From the NCBI GenBank assembly GCA_021029095.1, contig JAJOHG010000033.1, positions 124,001 through 188,000 of the forward strand: a stretch of 64,000 bases of DNA, written 5' to 3'. The stretch's first letter is position 1. The number at the start of each line of letters is the position of its first letter. The notes under the pieces are model-generated. The model was not told where the DNA came from and searched no databases. It was given only the letters and a program-made list of their open reading frames with translations. This DNA comes from Phellopilus nigrolimitatus (Eukaryota; Basidiomycota; Agaricomycetes; Hymenochaetales; Hymenochaetaceae). Shown piece after piece: positions 1-10,490 of the stretch. Both the position numbers and the translations under genes were made by a program.

Positions 1-2467
1 TGAAGTTCGGCATCTCTGTACCAAAAGGCAGGATGGAACGGCCTGTCTTGCGCCCCATACCTTCGTAGTGGGATGCGGCGACCATGATGCAGGGCATGTG
101 CTTGCGTCGCTGTTTTCTGCGGCGGGGTTGGGTCGAGGATTTGTCGTGGCTAGTGCGCGAGGACGGCACGGACGCTGCGGAGAGCACAGGCACCGTTGAC
201 TCGCGGCGCTGCTTTGATGGCGCTGTCGACTCATGTTCCACGGTTGGCTCGATTTGCTCATGCTCTGACTGAACTAGCGATACTGCACGCTCATCTCCTG
301 TTTGCTGTAATGTCTCCTCGTATTGCATTGGAGGCGGTGTTTGCTCGATTTCTGCCGGCAGCGTCACATGCCTGGCCTGCGTCAACGAAGCTGATGGCTC
401 ACGTTGCGCAGGTGCCAACGCGGGTTCGTGAAGCTCTTTCTGCGACAGAGTATCGCGCGGAACTGACGGAAAGGCGGGTTTATGTTGGGGCGGCGGTGGT
501 ACGTGTCCAGGCAGTGATAGGGATTCCTGTTGCACGTACTTTAACGAAGGTTCGTAAGGCACTGGCGAAACTGTGTGGAAGTATTGCTCCGGGGGTGCTA
601 TGGGCACATACCGCTCTGGCGGAGCCGAAGGCTCAGCCTGAGCTGATTCCGCCGGGGGAAGAGAGGGAACGAGACCGGCGGGGGTAAGCTGAGCGTCGGG
701 AATATGCTCCGTGGCTAATGGGGTGCGATGCACATTCGTATGAGACGTCCGCGGTTTCTTATGAGGGCGCCCAATGAAGTCCTCCGGGCCGAGATGGTGG
801 ACTCGTAGTTCGGCCCGCGGGACTGGATGGTGTGACATCGAATAGGTCGAGATTGGATAGTTGAAGCTTGGGTAAGCTGGCTCAAGATGATTTGAATCTA
901 GATGACTGGGATCTTGATAGCTTGGGACTGAATGATCGGTGTCGGGGTAAGTTGGGACCATGTAGCTTGGGTCAGAATACTCCGAAGTTGGGGGGCCTGG
1001 TGACGCGATAGCGCTGGTTGATACAGACTCGTTGTCTTGTCGGTAGATAGGAATGGGAGGCGAGGGCTCTTTTCGATTTGCTGTTCTCGACCGTGTACGA
1101 GCTGCCGACGTGCTATGGAGGGCAGTGATTGTGATGCTGCCTTCCACTGGCAGAGTCTTCATAGTCGGCGGAGGCACCTCTTGCGCGATAGCCGGATCAG
1201 AGACACCTCTTTGTCTGCGAGTCGTCCTAGGCACATCAGCGAGTGGAGAAGGGGAGGAAGGCACTGTTGGTGGGCGGAGTCTGAGTTTTAGTTTTATTGG
1301 CTTCGACCTGCCCGACGACACGCTATCGGTACCTTCAAGGTCCAACTCGGCCGTCTCCTCGTTTCCATCCAGGAGTTCATCGGGAAGGCTTGGCTCAGCA
1401 GACATACTGCCCATCCGACTAGACTGCTTGTCTTTCTCATGGAATTTCCTCTCAAGGGGTAAGAGCGTACGATATCGTTCCTCCAGTGATGTAGCAACAT
1501 CGAGCATCAATCTGCGTCGGCGCTCACCCTCATTGAAAGCAGTGGTGCTGCTCGTGCTTACTCCTGCAATATACTCGAGCTCCTCGTCAACGGAAGGGCG
1601 CTCGTGTTCGAACGAATCGGCTGGGAGAGTAAGAAATGCAGCGTAGTCCGTGGCTCGCAACTGGTCGATCCGTTCTTTCAATTTGTAATGTTCGTGCTGT
1701 AGTTTTTCCTTCTCCCGCAAGCGTTGTCGTTTTTCGAGTATTTCATGCTTCCGATGTCGCTTTTCGTATGCCGCATCCGAGAGGTCTGCAGATTCCTAAG
1801 TAACAAGGCGTCTTCACTTTCAGCATCACATGTAGGACAAGGAAACGTACCACTTCGCCCGATCTCGCCCTTAATCTTCCGCCGACCATCTCCTCGTCTG
1901 TCAATTGAGTAAACTCGGGTGTCTGAATATTCTGCTGATCCTTGTATGCCTTGATAACCTCCGGGCGGTCGAAATACCGTTCGTTCGCATAAGGGTTCAG
2001 GCCGAGCTCGCTCGTTGATGCCGACGGCACGAACCTTGAGTCCGTCGTAAGGATGAACACGGTTTTCGACGGTATGAGGGGTTCACTTTCACCTTGAAAT
2101 AAGAAAAAAAAAAGTGTAAATCAGCGTAAAATCGAACATGCCTGGCTACACAGACGGACGAGCATGTCAAATACATACCTCTGCGTTTCAACATATCCAA
2201 TATATTCATGTCCGTGTCACTTGTTCCGATGCCCGCCCCGGGCCCGCCACGCCGCGCACGGGTGGGCAAAACGCGCTTCTGGTTTGTGCGTGTGTGCACG
2301 CTCCCCGCCGTCGACGGCGGCGCGCTACAGTCATCCAAATCGTCATCCGGCCCAAGAGAACCTCCACTTGGCGTCATTACTGTACGCGAGCTGGCAGCGG
2401 TGGTAGCTCTACCCCGTGCGGGACGCTTACCCAGTGCTTTGCTCGAGGGCGCCGACTGGAAAACCAT
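1..2467 (-). CDS. SAS4-like chromatin-associated protein (3' part beyond the left edge)
   Basis: Partial gene; exons 2467-2179, 2092-1851 and 1795 to beyond base 1, giving about 775 codons without a stop. Both introns (86 and 55 nt) have GT-AG ends and keep frame. The start is the ATG at 2467, before a basic Ala/Gly/Arg-rich N-terminus. Residues following the second intron form a highly charged helix (AAYEKRHRKHEILEKRQRL, then EKEKLQHEHYKLKERIDQLR), followed by a long Ser/Pro-rich tail with a tyrosine-proline repeat near 840-980 and a basic patch GRPHKKPR. The charged helix resembles what I recall of basidiomycete proteins carrying a SAS4 (something-about-silencing complex subunit 4) domain. 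That would place it in a histone acetyltransferase complex in the nucleus. The assignment is from memory of the family, not from a search. Another coiled-coil nuclear protein is possible. Confidence 0.5.
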
Positions 2468-2924
2468 TGGTTGTGCTAGCGAGGAGTCCTCGCCGATGAG
2501 CAGAAGCTGCAGCCGAACTGAAAAGGCGATAAATACATACACTGAGAATGTCGACACAGGGTTGGGAGTGCAGAAAAACGCGTCGTACCAGAATTGTTGA
2601 CTTTTTTTTTCAGATTTCCGACACAACGTCGACCGGGTCGAGTTTACTTTGTCTCAGACCTGCAGGAAATTCCGCAAAGTCGCACACCCCACAAGACCAC
2701 TGTACGTGAGAAATTCAGACACAGGAGACGGTCGTATATGTCGCAGATGGCGAGCAACGATTTATGCCGTCGACAATAGCGAGTCGCGTCCACACAGCGC
2801 GAACCAAAAGCTTACCGAAAGCGTCCACACACACATGAGAAACTGGATAATCATGTTTGTTTCTACAGAATTTACTAGATACTTAGGATTTTGACAGATA
2901 GGCCTCTATATGCGAGTACAGATG
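2468..2924. other. Intergenic: 5' region of the SAS4-like gene and 3' region of NAF1
   Basis: Both flanking genes run on the minus strand. The stretch contains only short, non-conserved reading frames, so it should hold the NAF1 3' UTR and the promoter and 5' UTR of the SAS4-like gene. No TATA box or repeat stands out. Confidence 0.5.
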
Positions 2925-4982
2925 CTATGGATGATATTCCTGCGGTTCGCTTTCTACTTGCACAGCGAACTCATTTGCGGTGCTCGGCTGTGGGTTTCCT
3001 CTAGGAACATTTTGTGACCAACCGTTGTTAACCCAGCTGGCATTTTGGTGTCCAGCGTAAGGAGCTCCATTGGACGTCCCAGAAGGATTGAAGGGCGTGT
3101 ACTGCTGTGTCTGCATGAAATTCAAGTCAATGCCGAAGGCCGAGGCAAAACGCGGGTTAATGTGCGGCTGGACGTAGGGTTGCTGCTGGTGTTGTTGGTA
3201 CATCTGATTGCTATAAAACTGCGAAGCACCCCCAAGCGGCACGTAGTCACCTCGCTGCTGCCAATCATTTTGTATCGGTGGTGGGTGCCCAGATGAGGAC
3301 GATACTGGCTTGTCGGCGAACGATGAACCATCTGCGTACTGACCTGTCGCCTTTGCAATCGCGAGCGAGGTAGGAGAAAGCGAACGCGGCATACTCGAGC
3401 TAGCAACATCGTTCTTATGGAAGCTCGCGCGCCGACGTTGAGGTTCTGGCGAGCCACCGTAAGGCCCTCCGCCCCTGAGTCGTTTGCGGTCGCTGCCACC
3501 ACCATAGCCACCCCTTCCACGTTGGTCGCGCCCCCCGTCACGGCCACGACCTCGACCTCTGTCACGACCACGTCCGCGCCCTCGCCCTCGCCCTCGCGGA
3601 TTATCGTACCTGAGATCTGTCTTTTCCTCCGACACACTGTTTCTACGCTCTGTTGCGTGAGTAGAAGACGGTTCTGCTGTCGTGGAGAAGTGCCCGTCTT
3701 GGTAGGGATCGTCGTACGGCAAAGGAGCTGGGCGAGAAGGCCCAGGTACTACGTCCATATCGTAAGGTCCATATTTATCGTACGGAGATGTTCCATAGGA
3801 GGTTTCTTCGAAGAGTTCGTCATCATGCATTTGCGAAGGAGTCGGTGTAGAGAGGCGTGAAGAGGATATAGAGGACTCGCGATGGCTCTCCCGTCTTTAT
3901 AGAGAAGTAAAAGGGGTAAACAATTGTCACATGGGGACGCAAAAAGGAAGAATCATATTACTAACTGTCTTCGCCGTTGCTGCTTGTAAGCAGCCTCAGC
4001 CTCGTCGTCGGAGAATTCGACTTCTTCATCGTTTATTTCTTCGTCGTGGACGTTGCTTGCATCACTTCCTTTCAGCTTTCGGAGCTGGCTAGGAAAGACA
4101 AAGTTGCTTCGCGGCGGTATGTGGAAAACAGGTCTTGAGATGGTAGCAATCTCCTTGTCGATGGAAGCAGCAGTAGGGAATTTGACCTGGTAAAGAGGTT
4201 GATGGGTTGGTCCGAATGTTTCGTGGATCTGCAAGTCTAATGATGAGCCTCATAGAAAATACATTACAAATAAACAAGAGAAAAAAAGCTCACGTAGCCA
4301 AGCACCTTCCTGTCTTCGAAAACAAGAAGACTTTCTGTATCTAAAGCACGCTCCGACGCTCTGTTCTCAATCTGCGACGCGAGACCCTTGACGATGACAA
4401 CATTGTCAATTACGCCCATGATCTCTCCAACTTTTTCCAGGGGCTCGTGGGCGTCGACCTCTATGATGTCAGGTACGACAATGGAGAGCTCTGGAACTTC
4501 GTTTTTGGTTCGGAGGACTGCATTGGTCGCAGCGCGGGCACCACCTTCCTCGTCCTCGTCGTCTTCAGAATCATCGTTCAAAAGTTTCCCGCGCTTTCCA
4601 GCAGTTTTTGGAGGTTCCTTATCGGATTCAGAGTCTGAATCTGAATCTGAGGCCTGCTCAGAGGACTCAGAGGATGAAGGGGAGGGAGATCGCAATCTGA
4701 AACGCATTCGTGAGTCCAAAAAGTGAGACAGAGAAAATTTGCTCACTTAACATCCCCATTCCCTTCTCCTGTATCTGGTTTCACCAGAAGTTCCTCGACA
4801 ACATTTACCTCCTCACTGTCAGTCTCACTGTCTGAAGATGCACAGCTCGAGCCAATGGATTCCGAAGATTCAGAGCTGTCCTTTACGGCTTCGCCAGCAC
4901 TCGCAGAACTAGAACCAGGCTCAGAAATTAGATCTTGGATAAGTAGAAGGTCCTGTGCAACAGCTGATGGTGTTTTAAACAT
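2925..4982 (-). CDS. NAF1: H/ACA ribonucleoprotein assembly factor NAF1
   Basis: Four exons: 4982-4747, 4696-4294, 4228-3962 and about 3875-2925 (the acceptor could also be at 3887), for about 618 aa. The N-terminus is acidic and Ser-rich (DSDSDSESDKEPPK). The central Gar1/Naf1-type RNA-binding fold includes EPLEKVGEIMGVIDNVVIVK, LLVFEDRKVLGYIHETFGP and LYQVKFP, with the codon context continuous across the intron at 4293-4229. The C-terminus is rich in RGG/RGRGR repeats, then Gln/Asn-rich. NAF1 is a nuclear, Gar1-like protein that escorts Cbf5-Nop10-Nhp2 to nascent H/ACA snoRNA and is later replaced by Gar1. The acidic start, fold and RGG tail match the family well. Head-to-head with the EF-Ts gene. 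The last intron's acceptor is the only uncertain part. Confidence 0.9.
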
Positions 4983-5154
4983 GTTGAAAGAAGAAAGAAA
5001 GTTTTAGCAAAGCATACGGAGAGATGAGAAACAAGAAGCAGCCGAACGATTTAGGACCGCACCGAGTTCAAAAAGTTTGTACTTGCCGGAACCGGACATT
5101 TTACGCTCGACCAGCACGTCACTACTGCCAACCACTCCAAAAAAGACCCCCAAG
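4983..5154. promoter_or_regulatory. Shared promoter region, NAF1 / mitochondrial EF-Ts
   Basis: Only 172 bp separate the divergent start codons of NAF1 (4982, minus) and EF-Ts (5155, plus). Promoters and 5' UTRs of both genes must lie here or overlap the coding ends. No TATA-like element is obvious. Joint control of an RNP assembly factor and a mitochondrial translation factor is an inference from spacing only. Confidence 0.5.
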
Positions 5155-6258
5155 ATGCTCAATCTGCAGCTCAGAAAAATTGCCTCTTCGTCTGCAAGAC
5201 GAACCTGCAGACCATCCTGGATCTCCTGTCGTCTATACTCGACCTCGGAGCCTCCAAAGGCTTCACTGAAGCTCGTCGCGGAGTTACGAAAACGCACAGA
5301 AATATCTATTTCGAAAGCCCAGGAAGCTCTCATTGCAACAAACAATAATTTAGACGCGGCTATAGACTGGGTAAAAGAGGATCTCGTCGTATCAGGAGCG
5401 AAAAAGGCGGCGAAAGTGGAGGGGAGGGAGGCGAAGGAAGGTCTCATAGGCGTTTCGTTACTCTCGCCTGGTATTGGTCAGGGAACAGGTGCCGTTCGAG
5501 CGGCCATGGTCGAGCTCAATTGTGAGACAGATTTTGTCGGCAGGAACGATCTCTTCGGGAAGCTACTCGTAGACATCGCCCACTCGGCAGCATACCATGC
5601 GGAAGAACCCTCTGACTTCCAAGAAAACCCGACCCTACTACGGACGTGCTCTGTCAACGCTCTGCTCGATGCCCCATACCTCCAGAAGGACCCGTCACAA
5701 TCTCCGGATCCCTCGGCGTCCATCGGCTCCGCTATTCGTGATACGATAGCCAAAGTCGGCGAAAATATCTCCCTGCGCCGGGTGGTGAGCGTCGTGCTCC
5801 CGAGCGCGCCGGAGTCCGTCCAAGCTGGCGTGCGCGTCGCGTCGTATATCCACGGTTCAACGACGGAGCCGTCTCTAGGGCGCATGGGCACGCTCGCGCT
5901 CCTGTACCTTAAGTCTCCCAATCTCAAAGCGCGTTTCGTAGAAGAAGCGTTCCGTGGGGACCTGGCGAAGCTCGAGCGGGCACTCGCCCGTCAAATTGCC
6001 GGCTTTGACACGCGGTCTATCCGCCTAGTGACCGAAAGTCCAGAGACGGTGCTATACGAACAGCCGTTCATGCTTTTCCTTGGCGAGTTTTCTGGACAAC
6101 CTGTTAAAAACGTTCTCCAAGCGTGGGCGGCACAGAAGGGATTACTCGACAGCAATGCAAACGAAGAATACCAGGGCATCTCTGTGAATGAATTCGCTAA
6201 GTGGTCGGTCGGGCAGGACCTGTTGTCGGACGGCAGTGCGGTTCAAAGTAAGAGCTAA
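5155..6258 (+). CDS. TSF1: Mitochondrial translation elongation factor Ts
   Basis: Single exon of 367 aa from the ATG at 5155. An upstream in-frame start at 5077 would place 26 unrelated residues before the presequence, so it was not chosen. The N-terminus (MLNLQLRKIASSSARR) is basic and Ser-rich, typical of a mitochondrial targeting sequence. The UBA-like EF-Ts domain follows (LVAELRKRTEISISKAQEAL, then NLDAAIDWVKED) with the nucleotide-exchange signature ELNCETDFVGRND. EF-Ts recycles mitochondrial EF-Tu from GDP to GTP form. The C-terminal dimerisation part is divergent, as usual in fungi. No intron is seen, unusual in this intron-rich window. Confidence 0.93.
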   Translation: MLNLQLRKIASSSARRTCRPSWISCRLYSTSEPPKASLKLVAELRKRTEISISKAQEALIATNNNLDAAIDWVKEDLVVSGAKKAAKVEGREAKEGLIGVSLLSPGIGQGTGAVRAAMVELNCETDFVGRNDLFGKLLVDIAHSAAYHAEEPSDFQENPTLLRTCSVNALLDAPYLQKDPSQSPDPSASIGSAIRDTIAKVGENISLRRVVSVVLPSAPESVQAGVRVASYIHGSTTEPSLGRMGTLALLYLKSPNLKARFVEEAFRGDLAKLERALARQIAGFDTRSIRLVTESPETVLYEQPFMLFLGEFSGQPVKNVLQAWAAQKGLLDSNANEEYQGISVNEFAKWSVGQDLLSDGSAVQSKS

Positions 6259-7137
6259 ACTTTTGTCAACCCTAGAGTATCTACTAAACTATATCCCTTT
6301 TGCTAGCACTCGCAGACGAGTTGTCCACCATCGAAACGGGGTCGAGTTGAGGGCTCGCTCCGCAATTTTCATGCAGATCTAATCGAATACATGTCACCAC
6401 TCAATTAATGCGCATAATAATTATCACAATCAGATCTAGCCCAGTTTCGATAATCTCGAAGATTAAGAGGATGAACTCGTCCCAAGTGCAACCTGAAAGT
6501 GGCAGTTTTCCTGCTTCGCGCGCTTTGTTTGCATTTCCAACGCTCCGAGCAGGTCTAAAAAAAAGGTCAACGTAGTTTAATGCGAGTCATGGTATTTTAT
6601 TCGTCCTTATTCTATCTATTCGAGCAGGTCATCAAAATACTAAGACGTCTTTTTGTGTATTTGTACTTTATGTCTGGAAAGAGTGACCACATGCCCTCTG
6701 GAATGCGCGTCAAATAAAGGACACTATAGGCGCACCGAATTACGTACGACAAGCTCGAAGGGAAATTGCAGAACTGAAAGATCAGTCGCTGTCTGAGCAT
6801 GCGGTAATTTCTTTTGCGCATACGACTCCTACGCGCATGCAAGTCCACTGTAACTCGTCAACCGGCGCTCTTACACGTGTTGTCATAGCTAAGTGAGCCA
6901 CTCCCCTTCATTTCCTTTGTGCCTGTTTATGAGAGCTCCTCGTTCTTAGTCTCGTTAATCTTCGGCTCCGTAAGTCGTTTCCATAGTAAGGCTCTTTTGT
7001 TCTCTCGAGCACTCATATTTAGGCTCTCGCAGTTAGTGGAGAAGTCATTAGTTTTCCCAACACCTTTCAGAGGTCAATTTTGCAACTCTTCCTGTCTCTC
7101 CAACATCCATCCCAACTCGCCTTTCCTTTGTCTAACC
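6259..7137. other. Intergenic: EF-Ts 3' flank and duplicated F-box promoter
   Basis: 6259-6890 is AT-richer and carries no supported gene. From about 6893 to 7137 the sequence closely matches the reverse complement of 30,335-30,587, so the promoter and 5' UTR of the F-box gene belong to the inverted duplication. Confidence 0.6.
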
Positions 7138-8822
7138 ATGACCCACACAGACAACCCGTTCTCAGGCTATGCACAAATGTACGCTGTAACGAACTTTTTA
7201 GCATTCAGAATGTCGGCATCGTACGTGCCCTTGTGGAATGATCCGAACGTATGGGCAGTGAACGGGTAAGCACACAGGTCTTCTCGCGTTCCTTCGCGCT
7301 TAACCAGATTTTACTCAGTCCGTTCATGCAACGCTACTTCCAGCCCAATCCTGAGTATCTGGAGATAAGGAACGTGCAGACCATGGTTGACATTCTGAAG
7401 GAAGCGCAGAATGGGCTCAACTCTATACACGACTTCGTCCAAAGCGGGGTGTCCCTTCTTGAAGACTGGCTAATGTCGCGCTTCCTGGGTCGGGGTGTCG
7501 CATCCTTACCCGATGAAGTGCTTATGCACATACTCGAGCACGCTTACGAACTCCATAAATGTGACCTGGAAATCGCGGATGAACCCAGATGCGATCGAGA
7601 TCTGGCGGTCTTTGTGCATGGGCTATCAAGCGTGAACCATCGCTTTCGTAATCTCGCATTGGAAACCCCGGCCTTGTGGAGGCGCCTGTCATACGTCCAG
7701 CTCCCAGAGAGCCGCAATCTCTACTTGGCACGGAATAAAGCGTCAGGGTTGACCATTTCCATCCGATATTTACAGGATGGATCAAAAGTTTCTTTTACAG
7801 ATTATATTCGAGATCTTCTTCCTCATTCCAGGCGATGGAAGACATTCAACTTTGAATGTGACGCGGAAGAGGCCGCAGAATGCTTGAAAATGCTGCGTGG
7901 CTCGTGTTTGGATAAGGAATTACCTTCTTTGCATACGCTCTCGCTGATGTGGGTAGACGATCCAGACCGGGAAGGCATGGTAGAGGATAACGCACATTTC
8001 TACTCGACGTGGAAGATGCCCAATCTCAAGCATTTGATTGTCAAGAATGTTATTCCGCGGAGCTGCTTCGGACCATCGCTCGTCTCCTGTGACCTAATGT
8101 TCTACGGTAAAGACCCTGATGAGACTAATGAAACGTTCGACGTGGAAATGCTACTGGATTTCCTCGATACCTTGCGTAATCTGAAATATTTAAAACTGTT
8201 CAACTGCGAGCGCTTCCATGCTCCTACTCGCGATCTTGCGGTAACCCTGCCCGCACTGGAGACTCTGCATGTGGGTTTCGACACGACCATGAACTGGAGA
8301 CGTGAAGAGCATGATGGGGAGAACGTTCAAAACAGCGTTGGAATGATCATGCTGTCTCTGCACACTCCGAACATAACGAAGCTTACCTACGAAGCTATAT
8401 TCGAAGAAGACTGGGGCGGAGGCGTGGAGGAATTGCTGGCGGATACCCAGTTCTACAAGAAAGTGGAGGAGTACACTGCACTCACAGATCTCACTCTCCA
8501 ATTCCTAAACGAAGGCGACACTGTGCCACGGCTTATCGGCCATATCATGACGCTCTGCTCAAAGTGTCCCGTCGAGCACATGAGCATCAAAGCGCTCAAC
8601 AGAATTGCGGAATGGGACACGAATACCTTCCACATCGACCTGCCGCTCCGCACGCTGCGCTTCGAAGGCAACGCGTTTGATAACGAGTTCGTTTGGAGGT
8701 TCATCGAAGGAGACCTGGCACTTGAAAGATTGGAGATAGTCGACTGCCCGCTGATCGATGACTCCGCCTCGCACAAATTACAGTCAGCGCTAAAGCCAGG
8801 CGTGCAGTACGTCTTCCATTAG
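7138..8822 (+). CDS. F-box/leucine-rich-repeat-like protein, copy 1
   Basis: Two exons, 7138-7265 and 7319-8822 (intron GTAAGC to CTCAG, 53 nt), giving 543 aa. An F-box-like segment is visible (ASLPDEVLMHILEHAYELHK, then HGLSSVNHRFRNLALETPAL and WRRL). It is followed by irregular LRR-like strands such as LPSLHTLSLMW, LKHLIVKNV, LKYLKLFNCERF and PLRTLRFEGNAF. Such Agaricomycete proteins are expected to be substrate receptors of SCF ubiquitin ligases through Skp1; targets are unknown. The same two-exon structure with identical exon lengths is found in reverse orientation at 28,648-30,334, and a broken relic lies near 28 kb. A MITE sits 81 bp after the stop codon. The F-box call is from motif reading; the fold of the C-terminal part is inferred. 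Confidence 0.8.
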
Positions 8823-8901
8823 GCCCGTAGCACGCTTAAAGTCTGCGCTTACCATTGTCGGTTCATGACCACAAGCACTTGCCATAAATTCATCATGTGC
8901 A

Positions 8902-9330
8902 TACAGTGACTCACAAAAGTATTGCACAACCAAAGAAAACTTACTGAACATCATAAACTCAACGTTTTGCTTTAGTTTAAGCTTGTAAATTAAGTTTAGT
9001 TTCTCCTCTAAAATTGTCTATTAAGGACCAAATGAATTATGATGAAAAATGCATCCGGTACAGCCAGATTACAAAGGAGGTCACTTTAGGTACCTCAAAG
9101 AACTTTATTTTCTTACAGTAAAAATCATATTAAAATAGGTTGAAAATTTCTATAGAAGTTGCTGTTTGAATCACAAAATTCCGTTCAGTGGTTGTTAAGA
9201 TATAAGCCTGGAAAAGTGCCATTTTAGCCTAGATTTGCTTAATTTACAAGCTTAAACCAAAGCAAAACGTTGAGTTCGTGATGTTCTGTAAATTTTCTTT
9301 GGTCGTGCAATACTTTTGTGAGGCACTGTA
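8902..9330. mobile_element. Tc1/mariner-like MITE (425 bp) with TA target duplication
   Basis: The element spans 8904-9328 and is flanked by TA on both sides. It begins CAGTGACTCACAAAAGTATT and ends in the inverted complement (CAGTGCCTCACAAAAGTATT on the other strand). The terminal inverted repeats are about 91 bp (8904-8994 and 9238-9328) with roughly nine mismatches. It contains no transposase reading frame, so it is non-autonomous. The related F-box relic near 27,930 retains the uninterrupted site, with one TA where this copy has the insertion. The CAGT ends and TA target are characteristic of Tc1/mariner elements. Confidence 0.85.
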
Positions 9331-10049
9331 AATGTTGAAAGCAGCTGCGTCCGCAATGCTTAGAATTATTCTCCAGCCGGATGAACGCATTTCTCAAAAC
9401 CGGTCCATCATCCAGTACCAGTCATTTCCTCGCAATTTCCCGTTCTGGTAAGGATGTCTAAAAATTTCAGAGAAAAAAAAATGGATAGCAACAAACCGGA
9501 CGCTACATCTGCCTTCCAGGGAGCCATAATTTCTCACCGTGCATGATTTCTACTCTCTTATGCTGAAATGCACATGTACAAGAAAAAAACAATTGTCAGA
9601 TACTGATTGGCTAATACAAAGCGGTCATCCGAAATGCCGGACGCCCGCCTGCAGCGCGCTATTTGGCGCTTGTTTACGCGTGGCGGTCACGTTTCTCCGG
9701 TTCGCGCTACCTCGAAACGGATACAGCTGCCTACCGACAGAAACAACCGACTCGAACAGTCAGAACCCAATAATTAGACAAAGGCCTCAATAAACCCGCA
9801 GACGCCCCCGCTCTCCTACAAAAAAGCCCCGCAAAACTAAAAAATAAACCACAGAAAAGACCAGAGGACAGAGAGGACAGCAGGGAAAGAAACCAGACAG
9901 AAACAGACACAGAAACGGGGGCTATACAGCGTACAAAAGACACAGCGATAACGAGCTGCGCGCGCGAAACAGAGTGAGGAGAGGGAACAGCGTGGTTGGT
10001 CCGTGCGGGGTAGGTACATGGCGTCTGTGCGTGGGTAGTCCGAACGTGC

Positions 10050-10094
10050 TATGTATGTATGTATGTGTGTGTGTGTATTGTATGTATGTATGTG
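10050..10094. repeat. Microsatellite (GTAT)n/(GT)n
   Basis: Short tandem GTAT units with a GT run in the middle. Simple repeat in the glycosyltransferase 3' flank. Confidence 0.85.
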
Positions 10095-10184
10095 CTATTG
10101 CATACGGTGAGAGGGGGGTGTAGCGTACGTATTCCAGCTGGGATAAGTAACTGTAAGATGGGATTGCTATTGGGGGTTTCGAGT

Positions 10185-10245
10185 CCGAGTCCGAGTCCGA
10201 GTGTCCGAGTCCGAGTGTCCGAGTCAGTGTCCGAGTCCCAGAGTC
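10185..10245. repeat. Hexanucleotide repeat (CGAGTC)n
   Basis: About nine imperfect copies of a CGAGTC unit, some with an inserted GT. Located downstream of the glycosyltransferase stop codon. Confidence 0.85.
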
Positions 10246-10490
10246 CTTTTGTTCGTTTCGTGCGCGCCGTAGGAAATAAATAAGCGGCGGAGGAGGCGCG
10301 GCGCCCTTGTATGCGCCCTTGCCGAGCATCGTGGTCGCGTGCGTGCCGCCGGGTCGACGCGAGGCGCGCTGAACGCGCGTTGCAGGCGGCGCCTATGCCG
10401 GATGTGTCGCCGACCGTGCTCACGCGTGCGGCCCGCGCAGGCCTGCCGCGCCTCCTTCCCCGCCCCCCGTCCCCCGCCCCCCGTCCGCCC

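Larger units (their letters stand above)
9331..10490. other. Intergenic: duplicated 3' flank, simple repeats
   Basis: 9331-9425 matches the reverse complement of about 27,830-27,920, the flank of the F-box relic. The rest holds no supported gene. Two low-complexity tracts (10,050-10,094 and 10,185-10,245) precede the 3' end of the glycosyltransferase gene, which ends at 10,491. Confidence 0.5.
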
